Assembly: GCA_019162745.1 (NCBI GenBank)
Contig: JAFLLC010000063.1
Coordinates: 56,984-120,983, forward strand
DNA: 64,000 bases
Source of the DNA: Deltaproteobacteria bacterium
GTDB taxonomy: Bacteria > Desulfobacterota > Desulfuromonadia > Geobacterales > Pseudopelobacteraceae
Direction of reading: 5' to 3'
Program-made: the position numbers and the translations under genes
In this document: positions 49,312-59,253 of the stretch, piece after piece
How positions within the stretch are numbered: position 1 is the first letter of the stretch
How the letters are laid out: every line of letters starts with the position of its first letter
Notes under the pieces: model-generated
Databases searched by the model: none
What the model was told of the DNA's origin: nothing
The model's input: the letters and a program-made list of their open reading frames with translations, nothing else

Positions 49312-50106
49312 TCACTCGGCAAGGAGCGCCCGGTCATTTTCAAAACCATGATGACGAAGTTCATGGAACTTTTCGATCAGCTTTTCGACCGTAAGCTCCT
49401 TCTTGGCGTCACCTGCCGCATCGAAAATTATCTCACCCCGGTCCATCATCAACAGGCGGTTGCCATACTCTATGGCGTGGCTCATGTTGTGGGTGATCAT
49501 CATGGAGGTGAGTTTGTGCTCCTTGATAAACTTGTCCGTCAGTTCGAGGACAATTTCAGCATTTTTGGGGTCAAGTGCGGCGGTGTGCTCATCCAGCATG
49601 ATCAGGGCGGGCTTGGAAAGTACCATCATCAGCAGGGTCAGCGCCTGACGCTGCCCACCTGAGAACATGAGTAGATTTTCCTTCATACGATGTTCCAGTC
49701 CCATCTTCAGCTGGAGCAGCTCAGAACGGAAGTACTCCCTCATCTTGGTGTTAAGGCTCCGTTTCAACCATTTGAACCCCTTGCGGTAGGTGATCATCAT
49801 GTTGTCTTCCAGGCTCATGTTGGAGGCGGTGCCGAGCAGCGGGTTCTGAAAAATTCTGCCGATATACTGTGCCCGCTTGAATTCCGGTTCGTGTGTTACG
49901 TTTCGGCCTTTAACATGGATGGAGCCGAGCGTCGGGGTAATTGTCCCGGCGATCAGGTTGAAGAGTGTAGATTTTCCGGCGCCGTTACTGCCGATAATGG
50001 TGATGAAGTCGCCTTCCCTGACGTTCAGGTTGATGTTGGTCAACGCCTGATTTTCATTAACCGTACCTTGATTGAAAATAACCGAAACATTCTTTAGCGC
50101 TATCAT
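49312..50106 (-). CDS. ABC transporter ATPase, TrpZ-like
   Basis: A 264-residue ATPase with Walker A GSNGAGKSTLF and signature FSGGQRQALTLLM. Its Walker B is ALIMLDEHTAALDPK, with DEHTAALDPK in place of the usual DEPTSALDP. That variant is typical of ATPases paired with DUF534/TrpX-type binding proteins. It overlaps the permease stop by 4 bp. Confidence 0.9.
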   Translation of the reverse strand: MIALKNVSVIFNQGTVNENQALTNINLNVREGDFITIIGSNGAGKSTLFNLIAGTITPTLGSIHVKGRNVTHEPEFKRAQYIGRIFQNPLLGTASNMSLEDNMMITYRKGFKWLKRSLNTKMREYFRSELLQLKMGLEHRMKENLLMFSGGQRQALTLLMMVLSKPALIMLDEHTAALDPKNAEIVLELTDKFIKEHKLTSMMITHNMSHAIEYGNRLLMMDRGEIIFDAAGDAKKELTVEKLIEKFHELRHHGFENDRALLAE

Positions 50107-51011
50107 TTTTGCACCATTGCCTTGAAGGCGGCTATATTAAGCTTCCTGGACTGAGTCAGAACCAGCAGGATGATAATCAAAAGGCCCTTGATCAGATTCA
50201 GGTCATTGGGGGTCATCTGTATGATATAGCCGTAATAGCGTCCCAGGTACATGACGGCTTGGAACAGGATGGATCCGGCCAGCGCACAGAGTGTCAGTAC
50301 GCCGATACGGTTGCTTTTCATGACCAGAAACTCTCCGATCATGACCGAGGCCAGACCGGTTATTATGATTCCCTGGCCGAGTCCTACGTCGGCAAAACCA
50401 AGATACTGCGCCGCAAAGGCGCCCGACACGGCTACCAGTCCGTTTGACAGACCGAGTCCTATGGTTTTCAATGTTTTGGGGTTGATCCCTTGGGAAATAA
50501 TCATCTGTTCATTGTTTCCCATCGCCCCTATGGCCATGCCGAGGTCGGTGCGGAAAAAGAGATCCAGCAGCAGCTTGATGATGAGAGCCATAACAAGAAA
50601 AAAGACCAACATGATATATTCGTCCGGGAGTATGCCTGACAGACGGCTTGAAATATCCGATAAAATGGTGTCCTGTTCAAGTACCGGGACATTGGCGCGG
50701 TTGCCGAGGATGCGGATATTGATAGAGTACAGCATGGTCATGGTCAGAATGCCGGCCAGCAGATTGGGGACTTTGAGGTGGTTATGAATCAGTGCGGTGA
50801 TAACACCCGCAATCACGCCGCCAATAAAGGCAAGGAGCAGTGCCAGCCAGCTGTTCATGCCAAGCAGTATGCCCTGGACCATCAGTGCGGCCCCCAGCGG
50901 GAATGAACCATCCACCGTCAGGTCGGGAAAATCAAGCACTCTGAAGGTGATGAATACTCCCAGCACCATAATTCCATAGATCAGACCTTCAACCAGAATC
51001 CCTTCAATCAT
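50103..51011 (-). CDS. ABC transporter permease, TrpY-like
   Basis: A 302-residue permease of the branched-chain-like (LivH-type) superfamily with about eight membrane segments. Characteristic stretches are LDFPDLTVDGSFPLGAAL and NNEQMIISQGINPKTLK. It works with the binding protein at 51087 and the ATPase at 49312. Confidence 0.9.
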   Translation of the reverse strand: MIEGILVEGLIYGIMVLGVFITFRVLDFPDLTVDGSFPLGAALMVQGILLGMNSWLALLLAFIGGVIAGVITALIHNHLKVPNLLAGILTMTMLYSINIRILGNRANVPVLEQDTILSDISSRLSGILPDEYIMLVFFLVMALIIKLLLDLFFRTDLGMAIGAMGNNEQMIISQGINPKTLKTIGLGLSNGLVAVSGAFAAQYLGFADVGLGQGIIITGLASVMIGEFLVMKSNRIGVLTLCALAGSILFQAVMYLGRYYGYIIQMTPNDLNLIKGLLIIILLVLTQSRKLNIAAFKAMVQK

Positions 51012-51086
51012 AGTAAAACCGTTCCAACCTTTTAAAGTGATATATTTATTTGCCCGGTAACCGCATCGGTTACCGGGCAGCAGAAA

Positions 51087-52082
51087 TTATTTGTTGATCA
51101 GTTTGCCGTTCTCAATGATCTTGTTGGCGCTTTTCACAATATCCTTCGGGATCGTCAGGCCGAGTTTTTTGGCAACATCCAGATTGATCAGCAGATCAAC
51201 ATCCGAAGTCTTGGTCATAAAGCGGGTCGGGATCTGTTCCGGTTTCTTGCCATTGAGAATTTCGGCGACCAGTTTTCCGGTAGCCCTGCCCATTTTGTAA
51301 TAATCAAAGCCCCAGGCGGCCAGGACCGGGTACTTCTCAGCTGAACTCGGGTCGGCTGACATGATCAGGACCCTGTTTTTTGTGGCAACGTCCGCAATGG
51401 CACTCAACGCGGATACGACGGTATTATCCGTGCTGATATAGAGCGCGTCCACCCGCCTTATAATCGACTGAACGGCCTGTTTTACCTCGGCTGATTTGGA
51501 TACAGTCGTTTCCACATATTCAAGCCCCAGCTCCTTGCAGGCTTGTTTGACGACACCAGCCAGCACGACGGCGTTTTCTTCGGAGCTGGTGTAGATATGG
51601 CCAAGGCGCTTAATCTTCTTGATCTTGAGCAGCAATTGAATCTGCTGCTTGACCGGGGTCATGTCGGATACGCCGGTGACCGGTCTCCTTGATTTTTCAA
51701 GTGATGGAACCAGGCCGGCTTTTACCGGATCTGTTACCGCCGAGAATACAATCGGGATACCGTGCAATGTGTTTACCAGTGACTGGGAGGTCGGCGTAGC
51801 AATGCCGACCGCCAGGGTCACCTTTTCCGACTGAAACTTGTTGGCGATCGAGGCGGCCGTACTGATGTTCCCATTAGCGTTCTGCAGGTCAAAGGTGGCA
51901 TTGATTTTTTCCGCAGCCAACTCGTCCTGGATACCTTTTTCAACGGCGTCCAGGGCCGGATGGGCAACTATTTTGGATATTCCGATAACAATTTTCTTGG
52001 GTGGAGCAGCAGCGAAGAGTGATGAAACCGGGACCAGGGCAATCAAAAATAACGCAATAACCACATTCATAGACTTTTTCAC
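51087..52082 (-). CDS. ABC transporter substrate-binding protein, TrpX/DUF534 family
   Basis: About 331 residues from a GTG at 52082, six bases after AGGAGG, reading MKKSMNVVIALFLIALVP as signal peptide. The core is IVIGISKIVAHPALDAVEKG, then PIVFSAVTDPVKAGLVPSL, the signature of the TrpX-like (PF04392-type) family. Related systems import tryptophan or tyrosine; the ligand here is an inference. Confidence 0.9.
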   Translation of the reverse strand: MKKSMNVVIALFLIALVPVSSLFAAAPPKKIVIGISKIVAHPALDAVEKGIQDELAAEKINATFDLQNANGNISTAASIANKFQSEKVTLAVGIATPTSQSLVNTLHGIPIVFSAVTDPVKAGLVPSLEKSRRPVTGVSDMTPVKQQIQLLLKIKKIKRLGHIYTSSEENAVVLAGVVKQACKELGLEYVETTVSKSAEVKQAVQSIIRRVDALYISTDNTVVSALSAIADVATKNRVLIMSADPSSAEKYPVLAAWGFDYYKMGRATGKLVAEILNGKKPEQIPTRFMTKTSDVDLLINLDVAKKLGLTIPKDIVKSANKIIENGKLINK

Positions 52083-52260
52083 CTGTAACCTCCTGAGTAA
52101 AATATACCTGCAGTGTCGTCTCAGCTGACCAGATGTGGTCAGAAAGTTTGAGAAAGTATCACTCAATATGCAGAGTCGTCAATACGGTTTATCTGCTGAA
52201 CGCAAATATGAATTGAGGTAACAGGTGCCATTTCTCAAATATTGCCGTAAATTTAGAGGG

Positions 52261-53529
52261 TTAAAATCCGAATATTCCGCGCAGACGATTGCCGATCTCT
52301 TTAGCCGGGCTCTCCTTGTCAATGGCGGAATCATCTTTGTCAGTGCGAGAATCATCAATGGACTCAGACGCTGCGTTCCCTTTTTTTGTGGCAGTTCCCT
52401 TGCGTGAAGATTCTCTACCTTCACCAGCCATCAGCGGCATCATGGCGGTCGATTTCAGCCGTACCTTTGCAGACCATTCTATGTCCCAAAGCTTCTTCGG
52501 GTCTTTCGGCTTCGGCGGATGGACAAGATTCAACTCTTCACCGTAAGCGATAAACTGCAACATACCTGCCTCCCCTTCCTTAAAGATCGGAGGGATCGTG
52601 CAGGAAGTTTTTGACGGGTCAAGGATGACTTTCTCCTTGATAAAGCGGGTGACGTCGCCCGGCGTCAGATAGCCCTGCAGGGCAAAGCCGGGCTCAGGAA
52701 CCTCGCTGGCCGACCAGAAGATCGTTTCGCCACTCTCCTGATTATGCCCGATTGCTGTAGCAAAATAACCGATTGCGGTGGGGATTGACTTCCATTCAAC
52801 TGTGGTTGCCCCCGCAGCAGTTTTCTGCAACGGCGAAAATTCAACCGGAGCCATGAAGTCCCGTTTTTTATCCAGAGTAAATAAGATGTCCGGGGTGTAG
52901 TTTCCCTTGACAATGTGGCTTCCAATCAGTGAGCTTTCTGCCGGAATTTCCGTCCGGTCATCCTTGTTCGGCCATTCGCTGTAGGTCCACCCCTGGCGGG
53001 GTGCAGGAGGAGTCTGGCGGGTCGGAGTCCGGCCGATAAATGCTCTGCCGAAATCGGCAAGGCTCATTGTGGAGGTGTCGATCACCTTTGGCTGCCCTTT
53101 GCGGATCGTCTCGCCGCATCCCCAGTAGATTAGCATCCGCGCCTTCGGTTTCTCATGCTTTTCCGTTTTTTCACCCTGTTCAGGCCTCACATATTCTGAT
53201 TTTTCCAGCTTTGGAGTCACAAGTGGCAGTGATGCCCCCATTTTCTGTCCGGGTGGAATTTCGTGGTCCGCTTTCGGTGGACCGGTCGGCACGCGGGGGG
53301 ATTCCAGCTGCAGTTGAAGATCGCGCCGTGGACCGAATAATTTTTTGCCTCCAAATATCGCTGCAATTCCGCTCACACCAGCAGGCATACCCGGTATGCT
53401 CTGGTTGCTGGTAGAGATGCTCATCCAGTAATGCGGGTACGGTTTCTGCTTCTCAGCTCCAAAAACAGAAACGACAAGCAACAATGACAACGAAAAACAA
53501 CCGCAAGTTATCCAAGGTAATTTTTTCAT
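52261..53529 (-). CDS. Exported protein of unknown function
   Basis: A 422-residue protein with a signal peptide (MKKLPWITCGCFSLSLLLVVSVFG). A Pro/Lys-rich region (about 70-140, EKTEKHEKPKARMLIYWGCG) and a beta-rich middle (VEWKSIPTAIGYFATAIGHN) follow. The tail is charged and low-complexity (about 365-415). No catalytic motif was recognised. It stands alone on the minus strand. Confidence 0.7.
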   Translation of the reverse strand: MKKLPWITCGCFSLSLLLVVSVFGAEKQKPYPHYWMSISTSNQSIPGMPAGVSGIAAIFGGKKLFGPRRDLQLQLESPRVPTGPPKADHEIPPGQKMGASLPLVTPKLEKSEYVRPEQGEKTEKHEKPKARMLIYWGCGETIRKGQPKVIDTSTMSLADFGRAFIGRTPTRQTPPAPRQGWTYSEWPNKDDRTEIPAESSLIGSHIVKGNYTPDILFTLDKKRDFMAPVEFSPLQKTAAGATTVEWKSIPTAIGYFATAIGHNQESGETIFWSASEVPEPGFALQGYLTPGDVTRFIKEKVILDPSKTSCTIPPIFKEGEAGMLQFIAYGEELNLVHPPKPKDPKKLWDIEWSAKVRLKSTAMMPLMAGEGRESSRKGTATKKGNAASESIDDSRTDKDDSAIDKESPAKEIGNRLRGIFGF

Positions 53530-53751
53530 AAAACCTCCTGGTTGATGTAATTAACAGGCTCAGAATTGAACGACTTGAGGACGATGGCCGGATAAGGAAA
53601 GGTTAGCGCAAAAAAGTATCAAGTCAATCTATGCAAATACGTTTGCTATTTGTCCTCCATGCTGTTGAATGGTATCATTTGACAAGTAATTCTTAGCGGC
53701 ATTGAACTGGTAAACCTTTTATTAGTCCAAAAGCCGGATATGGAGAGGATC

Positions 53752-54426
53752 ATGACCCGCTACGCAATAGGCGATATACATGGCGGCAGTAAAACTTTTC
53801 GCGCTCTCCTCGCTGGTTTGAATCTCCGGCATGGCGACCTCCTTTACATGCTGGGGGACTATATCGATCGCGGCCCGGACAGCAGGGGGGTGCTGGACAT
53901 TATTCTGCAACTCATGGACGAAGGTTTTGATGTGCGTCCCGTACGGGGCAACCATGAAGATATGCTGCTTGAATCCGTTGCCGGAACGTATGATGGCTGG
54001 ATGGAAGGGTGGGGGAGAGAAACCTTGAAGAGTTTCGGCGTGACGACTCCGGAAGAGCTGCCGTCACGTTATCTCACGTTGCTCGAGCAGATGCCGTATA
54101 TCCGGTTGGACGAGAACTTCATCTTTGTCCATGCCGGGCTGGATATGGCAGCGGACGATCCACTGACGGAAAGCACTCCGTTGGCAATGGTCTGGGGGGG
54201 GAACAACCCTGTTGTGATCGCTAGGAACAAGCTGCGTGGGAGAACCCTCATCACCGGTCACAAAATAAGGGCGCTCCCGCTGATAGAAGTGTCGCTGCGG
54301 ACTAACCATTTCCAGCTTGATAACGGCGCTTTCACCAATATGCAGCCGTATTTCGGGAATCTGGTGGCGCTGGACCTTGATACTCGGACTTTGATTATTC
54401 AACCATGGCTTGATGGCGCGGCTTAG
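53752..54426 (+). CDS. PPP-type serine/threonine protein phosphatase
   Basis: A 224-residue calcineurin-like phosphatase with the full PPP signature: GDIHGG, GDYIDRGPDSRGV, RGNHEDMLL, and later the metal-binding His residues in FVHAGLD and ITGHKIR. The ATG at 53752 follows GGAGAGG with close spacing. Bacterial members dephosphorylate proteins or diadenosine tetraphosphate. Confidence 0.88.
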   Translation: MTRYAIGDIHGGSKTFRALLAGLNLRHGDLLYMLGDYIDRGPDSRGVLDIILQLMDEGFDVRPVRGNHEDMLLESVAGTYDGWMEGWGRETLKSFGVTTPEELPSRYLTLLEQMPYIRLDENFIFVHAGLDMAADDPLTESTPLAMVWGGNNPVVIARNKLRGRTLITGHKIRALPLIEVSLRTNHFQLDNGAFTNMQPYFGNLVALDLDTRTLIIQPWLDGAA

Positions 54427-54612
54427 CTGTAACAACAGACGATTCTGAAAGCTAAAAGCTGATGAATATAAATGGGACCATGATGAATGTACTGTGATAG
54501 GGTATCGACACATTGGGGAAGTGCTGCTCTTGGTGGTATGCCAGTGAAATACAACAGAGTACGAAGAGCCCCTTTCAGAAGGGCTTCACATCAATAAGTA
54601 ATTGGAGGCAGC

Positions 54613-54993
54613 ATGACAGGTGAGGAAATAAGGAAGAAAGCGGTCAAAATAGCTGCCGTGCTGATTGTAGCCGTAGTTGTTCTCTGCGCAGGATATGTCA
54701 TGATTGTTGTTAACTGGAGCTATTCCAAAGGGGAGAGGGTCGGTTACGTCCAAAAGTTTTCAGAAAAAGGGTGGCTCTGCAAAACCTGGGAAGGGGAGCT
54801 GCAGATGCTGCCGGTGCCGGGTACAGTGCCGGAGAAATTTCTTTTTTCGGTACGAGACAAGGCTGTTATCGGCAAGATCAATTCATCCATGGGTAAAAAA
54901 GTTTCGGTCTCCTACGAACAGCATATAGGTATCCCCACGACCTGTTTTGGCGAGTCGGAATATTTTGCAGTTAATGCCAAGGCGTTGGAATAA
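54613..54993 (+). CDS. Small membrane-anchored protein of unknown function
   Basis: A 126-residue protein with one N-terminal membrane segment (about 11-34), then NWSYSKGERVGYVQKFSEKG and KTWEGELQMLPVPG, ending in a small beta-rich domain. Similar short proteins occur in many proteobacteria without assigned function. The start follows ATTGGAGG. Confidence 0.7.
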   Translation: MTGEEIRKKAVKIAAVLIVAVVVLCAGYVMIVVNWSYSKGERVGYVQKFSEKGWLCKTWEGELQMLPVPGTVPEKFLFSVRDKAVIGKINSSMGKKVSVSYEQHIGIPTTCFGESEYFAVNAKALE

Positions 54994-55061
54994 AATGGAA
55001 ATATAAATACACTCCCTCAAAAACTGGAATGTAAATCCTGCGACGTCTGCCACAAGACTGA

Positions 55062-55427
<366 letters not shown>

Positions 55428-55702
55428 ATGTAATTTTGATTACTTTTGTATTTGTCATTGGATTTGGTACGAAGAAAGACGGACCGTAAAGATCTGCCTT
55501 TCTTCTCATCAAATTGACCTGTTTTTTCGTTAGTAACTGATATAGTGCCTATTTTTTAGCTTTTCATGTGACAGGCTATGTCAGGTTTAATTACTCAGGT
55601 GTTTAAAATAACTATTGACACATAATAACAACTAGTTATATGCCTTGCACATTCACTATGCAATCCGGTAAACATCCAGATTCTATGTGACATTTTTGAA
55701 AC

Positions 55703-55746
55703 TTATCCACAGTTTCCACAGGGTTTTCAACATATTTTGTGGAAAG
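55703..55746. other. Cluster of DnaA-box-like sites
   Basis: A perfect DnaA box TTATCCACA lies at 55703-55711. GTTTCCACA (55712-55720), TTTTCAACA (55724-55732) and CTTTCCACA on the minus strand (55738-55746) each differ at two positions. The surroundings, in the gene-free stretch 55428-55802, are AT-rich. No dnaA, dnaN, gyrB or parA gene is nearby. I see nothing else in this gap. Confidence 0.5.
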
Positions 55747-55802
55747 CCTTTCATGCTCGAAATAACAGTTACTTAGTAGCTTAATGAAAAATATATCTGC
55801 GG

Positions 55803-56051
55803 TTAGATAAAATTATTCCGGAGTCGTCTATAGCGGACATCCCAGACGTAGAGGGCAACCTCAACGGCATCTGATTCGGCAGAGTGTTCTATCAGAGACC
55901 AGATAGAATCAGTGCAACAGACGTCCCGGCGATACATTCTTGTCTCGTTTGGGAATGAACTGCTGAGGTCAATTAGCACACCGTCAGAAATTGCCTGCTG
56001 TCTGGTGTATGAGTGGACAAGATCATATAGAGCTGTTTTTGTGTACGGCAT
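55803..56051 (-). CDS. Small protein resembling DUF6573
   Basis: An 82-residue minus-strand frame. LYDLVHSYTRQQAISDGVLIDL resembles the start of a small family found on mobile DNA, and VALYVWDVRYRR resembles its middle. The usual C-terminus appears shortened. A plus-strand frame overlaps it (55912-56187), but the minus frame has the better family resemblance. Whether it is expressed is unclear. Confidence 0.4.
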   Translation of the reverse strand: MPYTKTALYDLVHSYTRQQAISDGVLIDLSSSFPNETRMYRRDVCCTDSIWSLIEHSAESDAVEVALYVWDVRYRRLRNNFI

Positions 56052-56202
56052 TGCTGAAAATAACAGGGGTTATATTGGCGAAGACAAACTTGCAACACTG
56101 AGGGAAATCGGGGCGGCATGGCTTGCGGTTCAGTCGGAACAACTTGACCATGTTATCAAATTTAAGCCGGATTTATGGGAAAAATGATCAAGGGAGGTTT
56201 GT

Positions 56203-57087
56203 ATGGACAGACGCACATTCATAAAAGCCACTGGAACCGCTCTATTGCTGGCTCCAACGTTGATTAAGGAAGTTCTTGCAGCTCATGAACAATCGCTGGT
56301 CGCAGTGGCAGAGGGTACCGATTATGCTGCTATAACCAGAAAAGCCATTAATACTGTCGGTGGTATGAAGCGGTTTGTTAAGCCCGGTGATGTGGTAGTT
56401 GTTAAACCCAACATGGGATGGGACCGCTCGGTCAAGTTTGCTGCCAATACCCATCCCCTGGTGGTACGGGCGGTTGTGGAGGAGTGCCTGGCTGCAGGGG
56501 CTAAAAAAGTCAAAGTATTTGATAATACCTGTAACGATCCTCGCCGCTGTTATGTTAACAGCGGTATTGAGGCGGCCTTGAAAGGAATGAAAGGGGTCGA
56601 GTGCAAGCATATTGAAACGGAGCGTTTCAGGAAAGTCGCTTTGAACGGCACGTTTCTGAAGGAATGGGATTTGTATGACGAGGTTCTCTCTGCCAATGTT
56701 TATATCAACGTGCCGGTAGCAAAGCATCACGGGCTTTCAAAGCTGACGCTCGGTTTGAAAAATGTCATGGGGATCATGGGTGGTAACCGTGGCTACATTC
56801 ACCGCAACCTGGATGCAGCCCTGGCGGATGTCAACGCGCATGTGAAGAGCCACCTCACCGTTATCGATGCAACCAGAATCCTCACAGCCCACGGGCCACA
56901 GGGGGGAAATATTGCCGATGTCAGGGTGCTTAACAAAGTGATCGCTTCGACCGATATTGTTGCTGCCGACGCCTATGCCACAACATTGTTCGGCATGAGG
57001 CCGTCAGATATTCCGGTGACGGTTACCGCCTACAAGCGTGGCCTCGGAGAGATGAATCTGGACAAGATCAAGGTAGTAAAGGCGTAG
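56203..57087 (+). CDS. Tat-exported DUF362 protein
   Basis: A 294-residue protein. The twin-arginine signal DRRTFIKATGTALLLAPTLI is followed by the DUF362 core (VVVKPNMGWDRS, YINVPVAKHHGLSKLTLGLK, GNRGYIHRNLDAALADVNAH). DUF362 proteins are usually linked to iron-sulfur or redox partners. GGGAGG precedes the ATG. The next gene, a polyferredoxin, begins 4 bp later, so the two are co-expressed. Confidence 0.88.
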   Translation: MDRRTFIKATGTALLLAPTLIKEVLAAHEQSLVAVAEGTDYAAITRKAINTVGGMKRFVKPGDVVVVKPNMGWDRSVKFAANTHPLVVRAVVEECLAAGAKKVKVFDNTCNDPRRCYVNSGIEAALKGMKGVECKHIETERFRKVALNGTFLKEWDLYDEVLSANVYINVPVAKHHGLSKLTLGLKNVMGIMGGNRGYIHRNLDAALADVNAHVKSHLTVIDATRILTAHGPQGGNIADVRVLNKVIASTDIVAADAYATTLFGMRPSDIPVTVTAYKRGLGEMNLDKIKVVKA

Positions 57088-57091
57088 TGAC

Positions 57092-58642
57092 ATGAAGTTA
57101 ACCACTGCCCGCATCTGCCAGCTTATCTTCCTGGCGCTGTTCCTGATACTGTTCGTTCAGACCGAATACCGTGGCCGCGATGATATTAATGCCGCCGTCA
57201 ATGCCTTTTTCAGGGCCGATCCGCTGGTGCTGTTCAGTTATCTGCTTGCCGCAAAGTCATGGAGTTGGCTACTGCTGCCCGCCGCGCTTATGACCGTGGC
57301 GACGCTGGTTCTTGGACGCTTTTTCTGTGGATGGATCTGCCCTCTGGGTACTCTCCTCGATCTGGTGACTTCAAAGATCCGCAAGAGTACTCCGATCAAG
57401 GCGCTCAAGGGGAACTTTAAATACTGGCTGCTGCTGCCGCTGCTCTCGGCATCGCTGTTTAATATCAATCTGAGTGGCCTGCTGGACCCGATTGCCATTC
57501 TGCTGCGTGCTATGACTTTTCTGCTCTACCCGGTTCTTGGTCTTATGAGCAGAGAAGGATGGGTCGGATTGTACCGTATGATCGGTGAACGGCGTGATGC
57601 TCTTGCACCTGCTTACAATTTGATTCGTGACAATCTGCTGCCGTTCCGCGACACGCAATACCCGTTGGCGCTCCTTTCAACAGCCATTCTGCTCGGCATT
57701 ATCGCCCTGGAGCGATTTGAAACGCGCAACTGGTGCCGGAACATCTGCCCGCTTGGGACGTTGCTCGGTTGGCTGGCGCGTTTTTCCCCCTTCAGCAGAG
57801 TTCCGCAGCTATTGTGCGGCGACTGCGGAAAGTGTCGCGAGATGTGCCCCACCAGCTTTGATCAGGATGTCCTGCACAAGGAAGAGTGTATCCTTTGTAT
57901 GGAATGCCTGCAGGGGTGCCCGCATGAGAGGATATCATTTCGTCCTTCTCTGAAACTGAACGGGTGTGGTCCGCTGTTACCGGAGCGGCGTGTTCTTCTG
58001 GGCGGAATGGCTGGTGGCCTGCTGCTGGCGCTACCGATTTGTTTTCGCTATCCAGAAAAGCAGTCACGTCTGCTGCGTCCGCCTGGTGTACGGAGTGAAG
58101 ATGATTTTCTGAAGAAATGTGTCCGTTGTGGTGAATGCATGAAGGTCTGCCTGAAGAATGCCCTGTATCCGTCGGCTTATCAAGCCGGGCTAGAGGGGAT
58201 ATATACCCCGCTGCTTATTCCCAGGCTGGGATACTGCGAGTACAATTGCACTCTGTGTGGTCAGGTTTGTCCGACCGGGGCAATTCCGCCCCTTCCTGTT
58301 GAAACCAAGCGGCGTGAAGTGATCGGCAAGGCGGTCTTCGATAAAAACCACTGCCTGCCGTTCGCCCGCAAGATCGACTGCATTGTCTGTGAAGAGCATT
58401 GTCCGATTCCAGAGAAAGCCATCCGTTCCCGGGATGTGCAGGTCATGGGACTGGACGGCCTTGTCAGAACGGTTAAGGAACCGTATATAGTTGAGGAAAT
58501 CTGCAATGGCTGCGGCATTTGCGAAAATGTCTGCCCGTTGGAGACGAAGGCGGGCATTGAGGTGTTTGCGGTGAAGAACCGTACGCCGATTTCTCAGTCG
58601 TCGGTCGGGCAAGAAGCGAAGGAATCAAGTATATATCATTGA
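57092..58642 (+). CDS. Membrane polyferredoxin, NapH/NosR-like
   Basis: A 516-residue protein. About four to six membrane segments in the first 240 residues are interleaved with CGWICPLGT and CRNICPLGT (the CxxxCP motifs of NapH/NosR). Cys clusters then follow: CGDCGKCREMCP, CILCMECLQGCP, CVRCGECMKVC, CTLCGQVCP, CIVCEEHCP and CNGCGICENVCP. It probably moves electrons between the quinone pool and an acceptor. Its DUF362 partner is exported by Tat, suggesting a periplasmic redox complex. Confidence 0.9.
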   Translation: MKLTTARICQLIFLALFLILFVQTEYRGRDDINAAVNAFFRADPLVLFSYLLAAKSWSWLLLPAALMTVATLVLGRFFCGWICPLGTLLDLVTSKIRKSTPIKALKGNFKYWLLLPLLSASLFNINLSGLLDPIAILLRAMTFLLYPVLGLMSREGWVGLYRMIGERRDALAPAYNLIRDNLLPFRDTQYPLALLSTAILLGIIALERFETRNWCRNICPLGTLLGWLARFSPFSRVPQLLCGDCGKCREMCPTSFDQDVLHKEECILCMECLQGCPHERISFRPSLKLNGCGPLLPERRVLLGGMAGGLLLALPICFRYPEKQSRLLRPPGVRSEDDFLKKCVRCGECMKVCLKNALYPSAYQAGLEGIYTPLLIPRLGYCEYNCTLCGQVCPTGAIPPLPVETKRREVIGKAVFDKNHCLPFARKIDCIVCEEHCPIPEKAIRSRDVQVMGLDGLVRTVKEPYIVEEICNGCGICENVCPLETKAGIEVFAVKNRTPISQSSVGQEAKESSIYH

Positions 58643-58747
58643 GTCAATAAGCAGTTGGCAATAACTGTTGAATATGCCGGAATGAACAACGGAAGACAAA
58701 TTATCACATGGTAAAATTCTATTTTCAAAAAATGGAGAGTAATCAGA

Positions 58748-58786
58748 ATGTGCGGAAGATTCGTAACCAATAAGGGAAATATGTAA
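58748..58786 (+). pseudogene. 5' stub of an SRAP (YedK/HMCES-like) gene
   Basis: After GGAGAG, the frame reads MCGRFVTNKGNM and then TAA. MCGRFV is the invariant start of SRAP proteins, where Cys2 crosslinks to abasic DNA. No SRAP sequence follows, so only the first codons remain. A longer SRAP copy lies at 59832-60494 on the other strand. Confidence 0.55.
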
Positions 58787-58856
58787 AAGGTTTGGAAGAA
58801 GACCGGCTTCTGATCCTGGAATGTTTTGGAAGAGATTATTTAAACAGCAGAAACAG

Positions 58857-58913
58857 CATGACCCCTGACTTACAGACTTTTGGTGAAAGTTTTAGTGATA
58901 GTCAAGGGTCATG
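58857..58913. repeat. Inverted repeat in the tmRNA-proximal remnant region
   Basis: CATGACCCCTGAC (58857-58869) and GTCAAGGGTCATG (58901-58913) pair at 12 of 13 positions. TTACAGACTTTT recurs at about 58870 and 58934. The stretch 58787-59253 has no convincing gene and looks like degraded mobile DNA. Confidence 0.5.
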
Positions 58914-58947
58914 TCGTGATAACAGCCTGTTTTTACAGACTTTTAGA

Positions 58948-58965
58948 TGGTGGAGGCGGTGGGAG
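58948..58965 (-). repeat. Partial copy of the tmRNA 3' end (att-like)
   Basis: TGGTGGAGGCGGTGGGAG matches the tmRNA 3' end at 59331-59348 (TGGTGGAGGCGGTCGGAG) at 17 of 18 positions, in the same orientation. Integrating elements that target ssrA leave such copies at their far end. The two copies are 383 bp apart. Confidence 0.5.
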
Positions 58966-59253
58966 AATAAGACGCGTCAAAAAGCGTGTCCGAATCACCT
59001 TCAAAAAACCATCAAGTTGTTGAGTCTGTTACCTTTTTAGCCTCGGTGTACTGAACTCTTCACTTTACGGTGTACCGAAGAGTTTTTGAAAGTGTACCGA
59101 GCGGTGTATTGAAGCAACGTCGGATTTAGTGATATCCTAACAGGTCCTTTGGATTCTGTACAGTTCCCAGTTTGAGCTGCTGAAAGTAGGAATCGAATTG
59201 CCCCAGTTAGATTGTTGAAAGTGGGAATAGAACTGGAATTTTTAATACAGAAA

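Noticed and set aside
55703..55746. Calling this the replication origin
   Set aside because: Only one perfect DnaA box and no origin-linked genes. Reported as a box cluster only.
55912..56187. Plus-strand frame of 91 residues overlapping the DUF6573-like gene
   Set aside because: It starts at a GTG without a ribosome site and shows no family resemblance, unlike the minus-strand frame.
58792..59040. 82-residue plus-strand frame after the SRAP stub
   Set aside because: It spans the inverted repeat and the att-like copy and has no family resemblance; treated as non-coding remnant.
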